Origin: Firmicutes bacterium CAG:145
GTDB lineage: Bacteria; Bacillota; Clostridia; Peptostreptococcales; Anaerovoracaceae
Direction of reading: 5' to 3'
DNA: 53,346 nt
NCBI GenBank assembly: GCA_000435715.1
Contig: FR882595.1
Span: forward strand, 44,409-97,754
Under the pieces are notes generated by a model. The model was not told the DNA's origin, searched no databases, and saw only the letters and a program-made list of their open reading frames with translations. This document shows positions 1 to 7,870 of this stretch, one piece after another. Every line of letters begins with the position of its first letter. Positions within the stretch are counted from its first letter, which is position 1. Both the position numbers and the translations under genes were made by a program.

Positions 1-103
1 GCCTCTTCGAGGTGCGGGCCCTTTCGGCATAAAATTCTATTGCACGAGAGCTTCCGTTAGAAGCCTCATGCAGGAAACATTATATGACAAGCTTCTCATG
101 GTA
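1..103. other. Left edge, no supported gene
   Basis: No start codon with a ribosome binding site is visible on either strand. On the minus strand one frame stays open from about base 80 to the window edge and reads HEASNGSSRAIEFYAER, but it has no ATG/GTG/TTG start after the preceding stop, so it is not called. Confidence 0.4.
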
Positions 104-1249
104 TTATCGGTTTATTGCCTTGCCCTGAGATATTAGTTCCTCGATATATTCATCTATGAGAGTTAGGCCTTTTTCCAGCTCCTCTGCGTGTGAAAGAGAA
201 AGGCGGAAGGTATGAGGCAGGTAGAAACAGTCTCCGTGACAGATCAGCACTCCTTTTTGATCCAGCAGATCGTCGCAGAATTTTTCCGAACCCACATTTA
301 GATCATAGTGAATGAGATAAGTAGTTCCGTAGGCGTCTGCATACTGATGTAGATACTTATGTCCGTCCAGCCATTTATCCACGATGGCTTTGTTATGCTC
401 TACTATGTTTCTGCTGCGTTCGAATATCTTGTCGGCATGCTCGAGAGCTATGGCAAAGATCCATTCGTCAAAAACTCCTCCGCAGATAGAATCATAAGAT
501 CTCCTGTTGAACAACTCCCACCTGACTTCGGGATCACGGCAGATGATCCAGCCGCATCTGGTACCGGCCATAGAATAGATCTTTGAGGAACTGCAGGTCA
601 CTATAGCCTTGTCGTAGAGATCAGCCATCGAAGGCATATATTCTTTCTTAAGGCCTCGATACATTTCATCACATACTATCCAGGCGTCCACAGACTTGGC
701 TATCGCTACCAGCTCCTGCATTTCTTCAAGCTCCAGGAGAGACCCCGTCGGATTGTTGGGGTTCGTCAGCATGATAGCCTTCGTATTTGAATCTACAGCC
801 TTGCGCACCTCAGAAAGATTCAGCTTATAGCCGTCTTCAGGTTTTAAATCTATCTCTCGGACTTCGGCCCCTATAGATCTTGGGATAGAATAGTACTGCT
901 GATAGTTGGGCATGATGGAGATGACGTTGTCCGAAGGCTCTATGAGAGTATAGACCACGGTATTGTTGGCGCCTGTTCCGCCGTGTACCAGTATTACGTC
1001 TTCAGCCGTCACGCCTTTGTATAGTTTAGCCACGGCTTCACGCAGTCTCGGCGTACCGGCAAAGAAGCCGTAACCAAGGTTCATCTTCTTTAAATCTTCA
1101 AGAAAGCTGTCCAGGTTTTCTCCTGTCAGTTCGAATAGTTCTTCTACTGTCATAGGAAGAACGCAGCTTCCTCCCAGATATACTTTGTTTTTAGGGCTGT
1201 TGGCAGCCGGATTGAGCCAGTTTTCCAGCACAAATTCATCTAACTTCAT
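104..1249 (-). CDS. PLP-dependent aminotransferase, class I/II fold
   Basis: A 381-residue fold-type I aminotransferase. The sequence shows the NPNNPTG motif (about residue 163), the CDEMYRG segment that carries the pyridine-ring aspartate, and the Schiff-base lysine in SSSKIYSMAGTRCGW (about residue 223). The start is an ATG behind a GGAGGAGA-type site on the minus strand. It is transcribed away from the PucR-type regulator next door, and a second, only distantly similar aminotransferase lies on the other side of that regulator, so both may belong to one amino acid or amine catabolic unit controlled by it. Substrate cannot be read from sequence: family members of this length transaminate aspartate, aromatic amino acids, alanine or methionine-related substrates. 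Cytoplasmic. Confidence 0.9.
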   Translation of the reverse strand: MKLDEFVLENWLNPAANSPKNKVYLGGSCVLPMTVEELFELTGENLDSFLEDLKKMNLGYGFFAGTPRLREAVAKLYKGVTAEDVILVHGGTGANNTVVYTLIEPSDNVISIMPNYQQYYSIPRSIGAEVREIDLKPEDGYKLNLSEVRKAVDSNTKAIMLTNPNNPTGSLLELEEMQELVAIAKSVDAWIVCDEMYRGLKKEYMPSMADLYDKAIVTCSSSKIYSMAGTRCGWIICRDPEVRWELFNRRSYDSICGGVFDEWIFAIALEHADKIFERSRNIVEHNKAIVDKWLDGHKYLHQYADAYGTTYLIHYDLNVGSEKFCDDLLDQKGVLICHGDCFYLPHTFRLSLSHAEELEKGLTLIDEYIEELISQGKAINR

Positions 1250-1362
1250 AATGTCTCCTCCTCAAAGCGGTCATTTATCTATACTTTAATTATATAATTC
1301 ACGGTTAAAACATAAAATCTCAACAAATTATACGAGAACATAATTTAATTTTCATAAATTTG

Positions 1363-1371
1363 TGTTATAAT
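1363..1371 (+). promoter_or_regulatory. Extended -10 promoter for the pucR-type gene
   Basis: TGT followed by TATAAT, an extended -10 without an obvious -35, 67 bases upstream of the chosen start codon. The region to its left (1250-1360) is AT-rich and would also hold the divergent promoter of the aminotransferase. Confidence 0.55.
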
Positions 1372-1437
1372 ACAAAGATAAAAAGATTGCGCAGGGAAAC
1401 GCTGACATTTAAAATAGATATTTACTTGGAGGAAAAA

Positions 1438-2622
1438 ATGAAAGTAACCGTCGAAGACATAAGCAACTTTCCGGAGTTTGCCGACCTGAAACTGATCGCA
1501 GGCAGGGGCGGCCTCAATAAAGCTGTCGAAAAATGCGGCATCCTCGATTATGAATTCGTCGAGGGAGTCAGAGAAAAATGGTACAATACTAATTTCAGAG
1601 ACGAGAATATGATAGTAATGACCAGCTTCCTGTATGCCAAAGACAACGAATACCTCATAATGGACGCAGTGAAAAATCTGGCTTCAAGAAAGTGCAGCGG
1701 GCTGATAATAAAGAACATCTTTCATCTTCCCATACATGAGAATGTGATAAGATACGCCGATACCATGAATTTTCCGATATTGGTCATAGAGGGAAGCAAC
1801 ATTCACTTTGAGGATCTCATCGTGCTGATCTCCGAGCGGATACGACATTATGAGCTTCTTCACTACAGAGAAAGCAAAGTGGACGAGATCCTCAGGAGCG
1901 GCTCCGACTACCGTCTCCTCGAGAGTATTTCCTATGACATAAATCCTACTTTCAAGACTGATATGGTGGCTATGTTCTTTAAGGCCAAGGGGCAGTTCGG
2001 CCCGAGAGAATATCTAAAAATGGAGAAGCTCATAGAAGACAGCGCCCTCATGACGGCCTCTGATTCCATGTTCTACTACAGAGATGGTTTTTTCATAATT
2101 CATTCGAGGGAAATGTTTACATGCGTAGACGCGGAAAAACTGGCAAAACCTTTTATAGAAATGTTCGGCGAAGCCGCCGGAGGATTCAGGGTAGGTATAA
2201 GCGCCGTACATCATCTGCTCTGGCAGATAAAGAACTGCTTCGAAGAAAGCAAATATGCGGCGTCTTTGGACAGCGGCGAGGCGTCGGGATACGTTCTCTA
2301 TGAAAACTTGGGTATATATAAGGTGATTCTTCCTTACTGCACGGACAGCGTAATGAAAGAGTTCTGCCGTGATTATATAAAGCCTCTCGAGGATTACGAT
2401 CTTGAGACCAAGGGTAATCTGCTGGAGACGGCCATAAATTACGTACTTAACGACGCAGATATACAGAAGACTGCTCAGGCTATGCTTCAGCATAAAAATA
2501 CTATCAGGTACAGGCTGAAGAATATAAGCAACATAATAGGAATGAACGTGTTCGAGACAAAGAACTATGAGATATTGTCTTTTGCCGTTAGAATATTCAT
2601 CTGCAACGATGAAAGCATATGA
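1438..2622 (+). CDS. PucR family transcriptional regulator
   Basis: About 394 residues. The N-terminal half (MKVTVEDISNFPEF, followed by a segment with the pattern of the PucR ligand domain, residues 1-125) and the C-terminal helix-turn-helix of HTH_30 type (around TAQAMLQHKNTIRYRLKNI, residues 340-365) are characteristic of the PucR/CdaR group, which activates purine or other nitrogen-compound catabolic genes. An upstream in-frame start at 1360 exists, but it overlaps the TATAAT promoter; the ATG at 1438 has GGAGG five bases before it and starts exactly at the family's conserved N-terminus. It lies between two aminotransferase genes: one divergent, one 23 bases downstream on the same strand. 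Regulation of these two genes is the likely job (inference). Confidence 0.88.
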   Translation: MKVTVEDISNFPEFADLKLIAGRGGLNKAVEKCGILDYEFVEGVREKWYNTNFRDENMIVMTSFLYAKDNEYLIMDAVKNLASRKCSGLIIKNIFHLPIHENVIRYADTMNFPILVIEGSNIHFEDLIVLISERIRHYELLHYRESKVDEILRSGSDYRLLESISYDINPTFKTDMVAMFFKAKGQFGPREYLKMEKLIEDSALMTASDSMFYYRDGFFIIHSREMFTCVDAEKLAKPFIEMFGEAAGGFRVGISAVHHLLWQIKNCFEESKYAASLDSGEASGYVLYENLGIYKVILPYCTDSVMKEFCRDYIKPLEDYDLETKGNLLETAINYVLNDADIQKTAQAMLQHKNTIRYRLKNISNIIGMNVFETKNYEILSFAVRIFICNDESI

Positions 2623-2645
2623 CTTAAAACTGGAGGACAAGAAAA

Positions 2646-3809
2646 ATGAAACATCGCTTTATTTCAAAAAAATATTGGAAAGAAATAGGTACTCCTTTCG
2701 GAAGCACCAACGAAAAGGCTGCCCGTTATGATGACTGCATAAACTTAAGCATAGGCGACCCGGATCTCATCACCGACAAGATAATAATAGACGGAGCATA
2801 TGAGGATACGCTTAGAGGTCATACCAGATATACCAACATGTACGGAGATCCTGAGCTGAGGCAGGAGATAAGAAACTTCTATAAAGAAGAGTATGATCTG
2901 GATATAGCTCAGGACGAGGTGATCGTCACAGCCTCGGGGCTGATCGCCATGTACAGCGTTTTGCAGGCTATCTTAGATGACGGCGACGAAGTCATAATAC
3001 AGGCGCCTTTCTTTACCCCGTATACGTCTCAGGTGAAGATGGCCGGCGGAGTGCCTGTAGAGCTTGATACTTACGAAGAAGAAGATTTTCAGATCAACTC
3101 AGGCCGCCTCGAGAGCCTCATCAATGAGAGGACAAAGGCGCTTATAATTAATACGCCGTCCAATCCATCCGGAAGCTGTTTGTCCGAAAATACAATGAAA
3201 GAGCTGGCGAAGATAGTAGAAAAATATGATCTCATCGTCATAGCAGATGACATATATACTTCGTATAGCTTTGAGAAGGATTTCATTCCTTTTATGTGTA
3301 TGCCGGGGATGAGAGAGAGAACCATAACTATAAATTCTTTTTCAAAAAATTTCATAATGACGGGATGGCGAGTAGGAAATATCATCGCTCCCTCCTATAT
3401 AATAAGGGTTCTCAAGGATATGAGCGAAAATATAATATATTCGGCTCCTGCTCCGTCTCAGAGAGCGGCCATACATGCTCTCAGGAACAGAAAAGTTGTT
3501 CAGCCGCCTGTGATAGAAGAATATAAGAAGAGGATGAACTACGCCGCAGATAGAGTCAACAGAGTCTCCTGGATGAGCGTTAAAACGCCGCCAAAAGGAA
3601 GCTTTTATCTCTTCATAAATATAAGAGAAAGCGGCTTATCGAGCACGCAGGCCTCTGAGATGATTCTTGATAAGGCTCACGTGCTGCTACTTCCCGGAAA
3701 TGCGTTCGGACGCTGCGGAGAAGGATATCTCAGACTTGCATGTACGGTAGGCATCCAAAAGCTCGGAGAAGCTTTTGACAGAATCGAAAAAATAACCCTT
3801 GACAAATAG
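2646..3809 (+). CDS. PLP-dependent aminotransferase, aspartate aminotransferase-like
   Basis: 387 residues, fold-type I. NTPSNPSG (about residue 167), ADDIYTSYSF and the lysine in SFSKNFIMTGWRVG (about residue 235) mark the PLP site. GGAGG lies before the ATG. It follows the PucR-type regulator by 23 bases, so it is probably co-transcribed with it. The protein is of the broad AspC/DapL/KAT-like type and the substrate is not decidable here. The promoter of the following PerR-type gene begins inside its last codons, so the two genes are separately controlled. Confidence 0.88.
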   Translation: MKHRFISKKYWKEIGTPFGSTNEKAARYDDCINLSIGDPDLITDKIIIDGAYEDTLRGHTRYTNMYGDPELRQEIRNFYKEEYDLDIAQDEVIVTASGLIAMYSVLQAILDDGDEVIIQAPFFTPYTSQVKMAGGVPVELDTYEEEDFQINSGRLESLINERTKALIINTPSNPSGSCLSENTMKELAKIVEKYDLIVIADDIYTSYSFEKDFIPFMCMPGMRERTITINSFSKNFIMTGWRVGNIIAPSYIIRVLKDMSENIIYSAPAPSQRAAIHALRNRKVVQPPVIEEYKKRMNYAADRVNRVSWMSVKTPPKGSFYLFINIRESGLSSTQASEMILDKAHVLLLPGNAFGRCGEGYLRLACTVGIQKLGEAFDRIEKITLDK

Positions 3810-3827
3810 AGTTAAAAGTCGTATTAT
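3799..3827 (+). promoter_or_regulatory. SigA promoter of the perR-type gene
   Basis: TTGACA (3799-3804), 17 bases, TATTAT (3822-3827). The -35 box lies across the end of the aminotransferase gene, whose stop is at 3807-3809. Confidence 0.8.
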
Positions 3828-3830
3828 AGT

Positions 3831-3855
3831 TTTAGGAATAAGAATTGTTCCTAAA
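3831..3855 (+). promoter_or_regulatory. Palindromic operator for the Fur/PerR-type regulator
   Basis: A perfect inverted repeat, TTTAGGAA (3831-3838) and TTCCTAAA (3848-3855) with a 9-base spacer, starts 3 bases after the -10 box and so covers the transcription start. The position, directly ahead of a Fur-family gene, suggests autoregulation. It differs from the classical Per box in its GG/CC core. Confidence 0.65.
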
Positions 3856-3877
3856 AAATAAAAAAGAAGGTGTTACC

Positions 3878-4264
3878 GTGACGAAACAGAAAAAGTTGGT
3901 ATTGACCATAATCGAACGGTCACATGGGCACCTGTCGGCTGAAGAAATTTTTTTCAGAGCGAGAGAAGAGATGCCTAACATTGCGCTTGGTACCGTGTAC
4001 AGAAACCTCAATTCTCTTACGGAAGAAGGGATCGTCAGGAGGATTACTCTTCCGGGTACTTCTGACAGATTCGATACGATGATCAGACCTCACGATCATC
4101 TCATATGTCAGAAATGCGGAAGGATAAAAGACGTTCACCTTACGGGAGTAGAGGAGGCTATCCGCAGCGTTACAGGAGATGATATCTCGTTTTATGAGCT
4201 CAACGCTTATTATATATGTGACGAATGTAGAGAGAAAGAGACCGGCGAGGCTGCCGGAGAATGA
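3878..4264 (+). CDS. perR: Fur family regulator, PerR-like
   Basis: About 128 residues. The N-terminal winged helix includes TVYRNLNSL. The C-terminal metal-binding half has RFD, RPHDHLICQKCG and YICDECR, giving two CxxC pairs for structural zinc and His/Asp residues for the regulatory metal, the PerR arrangement. The frame is open from a TTG at 3845, but that TTG lies inside the operator; the GTG at 3878 has AGAAGG eight bases before it and is preferred. The next gene is rubrerythrin, a classical PerR target, which supports peroxide sensing over iron sensing. The symbol is by similarity only. Confidence 0.82.
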   Translation: MTKQKKLVLTIIERSHGHLSAEEIFFRAREEMPNIALGTVYRNLNSLTEEGIVRRITLPGTSDRFDTMIRPHDHLICQKCGRIKDVHLTGVEEAIRSVTGDDISFYELNAYYICDECREKETGEAAGE

Positions 4265-4341
4265 CCGGTGCGTATGGATTTCATTGGTCCGTCAGGAAAA
4301 ACGGATCTGAAAAATTATAAAAATCACAGGAGGAAATGAAC

Positions 4342-4878
4342 ATGAAGGACTTAAAAGGAACTAAGACAGAAGCTAACTTAATGACTGCATTTGCAGGAGA
4401 ATCACAGGCCAGAAACAAATATACTTATTTTGCAAGCGTTGCAAAGAAAGAAGGATACGAGCAGATTGCGGCTATCTTCCAGAAGACTGCCGACAATGAA
4501 AAGGAACACGCAAAGATGTGGTTCAAGGCTCTCGGAGAATTGGGAGATACTGCTCAGAATCTGCTTGCAGCAGCAGAAGGAGAAAATTATGAGTGGACTG
4601 ACATGTACGCTCAGTTTGCAAAAGAAGCAAAAGAAGAAGGTTTCGACGTTCTTGCGGCTCAGTTCGCAATGGTAGCAGAGGTCGAAAAACACCACGAAGA
4701 AAGATACAGAGCTCTTCTGAACAACGTTGAGATGAAGGCCGTATTCGAAAAGTCCGGAGAGACTATGTGGGAGTGCAGAAACTGCGGACATCTGGTAATG
4801 GGTAAGAAGGCACCTCAGGTATGCCCAGTATGTTCTCATCCTCAGAGCTTCTTCGAAGTAAGATGCGAGAACTATTAA
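4342..4878 (+). CDS. rbr: Rubrerythrin
   Basis: 178 residues. An N-terminal diiron ferritin-like four-helix domain (FAGESQARNKYTYFAS at the start; DNEKEHAKMWF and EVEKHHEERY supply carboxylate and histidine ligands) is followed by a C-terminal rubredoxin-like iron site (CRNCGHLV, then CPVCSHP). It reduces hydrogen peroxide to water with electrons from rubredoxin or NADH-linked reductases in the cytoplasm of anaerobes. Two ATGs are possible; the one at 4342 is eight bases after AGGAGG (4328-4333), while the one at 4336 is only two bases after it, and family members begin MKDLKGTKT. It lies 77 bases after the PerR-type gene, with no terminator T-run seen between, so the two may be co-transcribed. 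Confidence 0.95.
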   Translation: MKDLKGTKTEANLMTAFAGESQARNKYTYFASVAKKEGYEQIAAIFQKTADNEKEHAKMWFKALGELGDTAQNLLAAAEGENYEWTDMYAQFAKEAKEEGFDVLAAQFAMVAEVEKHHEERYRALLNNVEMKAVFEKSGETMWECRNCGHLVMGKKAPQVCPVCSHPQSFFEVRCENY

Positions 4879-4924
4879 TAAGCTTGCTACAGCATACAAT
4901 ATAAGAGTACATATGGATTTTAAC

Positions 4925-4959
4925 AAAAGACGGCTGGCACCACGGGCCGTCTTTTATGT
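4925..4959 (+). terminator. Rho-independent terminator of rbr
   Basis: AAAAGACGGC (4925-4934) and GCCGTCTTTT (4946-4955) form a 10-bp stem with an 11-base loop ending in T residues. Bases 4960-5089 between this and the convergent flippase gene hold nothing recognisable. Confidence 0.85.
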
Positions 4960-5089
4960 TGCAGGTTTAGGTCAGGCGAATATAAGATTAAGGCTCGTAC
5001 AGAAATCGGGGGCGAAAAAATCTCCGTTTTGTTATGACATTACTGTCGGCGAGAAAAGGATGAACTGCTTTTATGATTCCCCAGCTGCA

Positions 5090-6499
5090 TCACTTTTTTG
5101 ACTTAACATAAGTGATCAGAGGATGAATATTGATAACTGCCAGAGATAAAAAACATGAGAGCTGTATACCGGTATTTAGATGGCCGCCCAATGATGAGGA
5201 AATTATCTGAACGGCGATTATCAAAACGCTCATGAAAAGCCTGCCGCCATATAGTCTGAAGGGGAGGATGTTTCTGATACTGACGATTCTGATCAAAAAT
5301 GAAAGGAGATAACTGCAAAGAGTAGCTATAGCAGCTCCATATATGCCAAGGTGAGTCGGTATCAGCAGAAAATTGAGAATAATATTGAATAACGCCCCTG
5401 CGGCGGTCGTTAAAAATGACAGAGAGCTTCTCTTAGTTACAATGTAAACGCTGCCCATAAAAGAGACCAGCGATGACAAGATAGCCGCTGCTGTCAGTAT
5501 CGGCAGATACTCTGCCGCCGAATAATATTCCGAAGCTGCCAGCAGCCGTATTGTCGCCGGAGAAAAGGCGATTATGATGCTGCCTCCTATGAACATGACC
5601 GTCAGAAACATACTCCAGATATTGGTGTAAAAGCTGATATAAGATCTTCTGCTGCCTCGGGATTCGCGGACAGCAGAAAACTGCCATGCTTCGAGAAACA
5701 TCCCTGATATGAGTGTTATTATGGCAGGTATTTTACTCGCTACAGTATATATGCCGTTGGCGCCGGATCCTAAAAACCAGGTGATCATGTATCTGTCGGA
5801 AACAGAAGTTATCCACCAGAACAGAGCGGCGGGAACGAGAGGAAGGCTGTATCTCATCATTTTGCGCCACATGCCGGGCTTAAGGTGAATGTCCATGAGA
5901 CGCCATAGTTTTTGCCCCGCCACAAGATACAGAGCGCAGATAGAATCGGCTAAGGTTATGGAAATTATATATCCGCGGGTTCCCGCCTCAAAGACTGAGA
6001 GAAAGAGTATGCTGAAAACTATGACCAATACTGTGTTGAGCACTCCCTGATATGCGAACAGACGGGTCTTGCCTTCGCCGCGTATGAACTGAGCGCACAG
6101 AGAGTGATAACATGAGGCTGAGATAAACCAGATCAACAGCCATTTGTATTCGCTCACAAAACCCGGAATAGATATAAACGACGAGAGCGCAGCAAGTATA
6201 GCTGTTCCTGCGCTTATGGTATAAAACCCTGAGGAAAAGATACTCTTTCGTTTTGCCGTATGTTCATCATCGGTCTCCAGGACAAAGCGAAATACGCCGT
6301 CGGCAATTCCGGCAGAAACTAAAGGGATAAGCAGATTAGCAGTCTGTATTATCAGGTCAGCTTCGCCGTAATCCGACGGAGTCAAAGCCTCGGTATAAAA
6401 ACGGGTCATGAGAAACGTCAGAATCTTTGATCCAAAAGTTCCGACACTTATCAGAAGCGTATTATTTATCAATAATTCATATTTGCTTTTATTTGTCAT
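5090..6499 (-). CDS. Polysaccharide/lipid-linked oligosaccharide flippase (MOP superfamily)
   Basis: 469 residues, almost entirely hydrophobic, with about 12-14 predicted membrane segments. The N-terminal pattern, a short polar start, then a segment reading ISVGTFGSKILTFLMTRFYT and LTPSDYGEADLI, is typical of Wzx/RfbX-type flippases of the MOP (MATE-related) superfamily, which move lipid-linked sugars across the membrane. No glycosyltransferases are next to it, so its substrate is open. Its start overlaps the end of the upstream zinc-ribbon gene by 11 bases, so the two are translationally coupled. Confidence 0.85.
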   Translation of the reverse strand: MTNKSKYELLINNTLLISVGTFGSKILTFLMTRFYTEALTPSDYGEADLIIQTANLLIPLVSAGIADGVFRFVLETDDEHTAKRKSIFSSGFYTISAGTAILAALSSFISIPGFVSEYKWLLIWFISASCYHSLCAQFIRGEGKTRLFAYQGVLNTVLVIVFSILFLSVFEAGTRGYIISITLADSICALYLVAGQKLWRLMDIHLKPGMWRKMMRYSLPLVPAALFWWITSVSDRYMITWFLGSGANGIYTVASKIPAIITLISGMFLEAWQFSAVRESRGSRRSYISFYTNIWSMFLTVMFIGGSIIIAFSPATIRLLAASEYYSAAEYLPILTAAAILSSLVSFMGSVYIVTKRSSLSFLTTAAGALFNIILNFLLIPTHLGIYGAAIATLCSYLLSFLIRIVSIRNILPFRLYGGRLFMSVLIIAVQIISSSLGGHLNTGIQLSCFLSLAVINIHPLITYVKSKK

Positions 6500-6806
6500 T
6501 TAGAAGACTTCCGCAATTCTTACAAAATTTATCGCCGAACTCGCATGCGCAGTCACATTGCCTGCATTTTTTAACCAGATGTTCTCCACATTCTGAACAG
6601 TATTCAAAATCTAAAGGCTGCCATTTGCCGCAGGACGGACATCTCTGCCTTATGAAGCTTCGAGTAATGATGAATATGATGACTGCGGCAAGATTTAAGG
6701 TAAAGGCTGCTGCGCCACATAAAGATAAGGTAAGCGCCAACGGCATGAACGTCCTGAAAAATTTTTTAAAGTCTGTTTTCAAGATTTTCTGTTTTATCGT
6801 ATTCAT
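6489..6806 (-). CDS. Membrane protein with C-terminal zinc ribbons
   Basis: 105 residues. A short basic N-terminus is followed by a hydrophobic stretch (about residues 20-50) and then two pairs of CxxC knuckles: CPSCGKWQ with CSECG, and CRQCDC with CKNCG. These look like double zinc-ribbon modules. The ATG has a G-run Shine-Dalgarno (six G residues on the minus strand). Function unknown; the overlap with the flippase gene suggests linked expression. Bases 6807-6988 upstream are non-coding and AT-rich. Confidence 0.75.
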   Translation of the reverse strand: MNTIKQKILKTDFKKFFRTFMPLALTLSLCGAAAFTLNLAAVIIFIITRSFIRQRCPSCGKWQPLDFEYCSECGEHLVKKCRQCDCACEFGDKFCKNCGSLLNDK

Positions 6807-6988
6807 TTTGATACCCCCCTTTTTTCTTAGTATAGCAAGTATAAAATATATGTTTAAACTCCGGTTAATATAAATCCAAACTAAAAATAAATTAAGCTGC
6901 TATGGAGGCTGCCACTTATCGAGTAAAAAATATACCGGACGTTATACGGGAAAAACGCCATAGACCGCAAGACTAAAGAGGGGACGTA

Positions 6989-7405
6989 TCAGCACCCTCT
7001 GAAACGGTAGCCGGCTCCCCAGACAGTCTCTATATGACGGGGATTCTGGGGATCATCCTCGAGCCTTTTGCGAAGACGGTTTATATGGACGGCAACTGTG
7101 GTATTGTCTCCCATAGCCTCCAGTCCCCATACTTTTTCGTAATGAGATTCGCGGCCGAAGACTATATCTGCGGTGGTCATCATAAAGAACAGCAGTTCAT
7201 ATTCTCTGTTCTTAAAAAACCTCTCTGCCACCTGAAAAGACGTACCGCGTGGAGGTATTGATGCTTATATTTCCTATCCTTATTTCATTCAGCGGCTTTT
7301 TATGCCCCGCCGCTCGTTCAAACTGAGAAAGATCAGCCTTAACTCGGGCTACCAGTACGCTGGGAGAGAAAGGTTTCTCGATGTAATCGTCTGCGATAGG
7401 CCCCC
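6989..7405 (-). pseudogene. Remnant of an OmpR-family response regulator
   Basis: The C-terminal winged helix is intact (residues reading NREYELLFFM, VWGLEAMGDNTTVAVHINRL, VWGAGYRF). The preceding bases, in another frame, encode ADDYIEKPFSPSVLVARVKA, the end of a receiver domain with its KP motif. The two frames meet at an A6 tract at 7214-7219 (T6 on the coding strand), so one base has been gained or lost. Homology stops at about 7405 beside a run of six C; the receiver start and phosphorylation site are missing. Beyond the break, the minus strand could encode a short hydrophobic peptide (from about 7522) that reads TVVIGLICIGFIWLALAGG and then runs out of frame, so unrelated DNA seems to have been joined here. 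No sensor kinase is nearby. Confidence 0.75.
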
Positions 7406-7484
7406 CGCCAGAGCCAGCCAGATGAAGCCTATGCAGATGAGTCCTATCACGACGGTGGCTGCTGCAAGTAGCTGTCTCTGCTGC

Positions 7485-7736
7485 CGCAGATTGCTGGCTT
7501 TGCTGCCGGAGAGCCGCATGCTGTATTTTCTTAACTCTTTGTACTGATTCTACAGCATTTTAGGAAGAAAAACAGCCTGAATGACGGTACGAAGGCGGGT
7601 ATGCTGTAAATTTTGATTTATTATTGCGATTCTACAACCATTTTAACAAATTCTGTTGTAGAATTTACGCTTTTCTCTGTAGAATACAGCATGCGCTGTT
7701 TTTCACCGCAGCAAGCGCAGCCTCTGATATAATCGA
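7485..7736 (+). repeat. Dispersed repeat, copy A
   Basis: About 250 bases that match 51112-51369 in reverse complement at an estimated 80-88 percent by eye, apart from small length differences. The core contains several TTCTACA/TGTAGAA words, including a perfect 9-bp inverted repeat, TTCTACAAC (7630-7638) and GTTGTAGAA (7655-7663), and a CTGTAGAATACAGCATG word near its right end. No transposase or open frame is present. It fills most of the gene-free stretch between the response-regulator remnant and the sigma54 activator. Confidence 0.8.
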
Positions 7737-7830
7737 TGGGTTATGACATACGAGTATTGTAAAAAGTATAAACAGAAGTTAAATTTTGAAAGGCGGCCCG
7801 GCATAAATGGTGGAACCTCCTGCCTACATG

Positions 7831-7839
7831 TGATACAAT
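7831..7839 (+). promoter_or_regulatory. Candidate extended -10 for the sigma54 activator gene
   Basis: TGATACAAT, a TGN-TACAAT extended -10, 32 bases before the start codon. The -35 position (TGGAAC) is weak. Confidence 0.4.
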
Positions 7840-7870
7840 GAGGGCAGAAACGCTGAGAGGTGATATATAA

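Noticed and set aside
1..80. Partial minus-strand gene running off the left edge
   Set aside because: The open frame has no acceptable start after its stop codon and is too short to place in a family.
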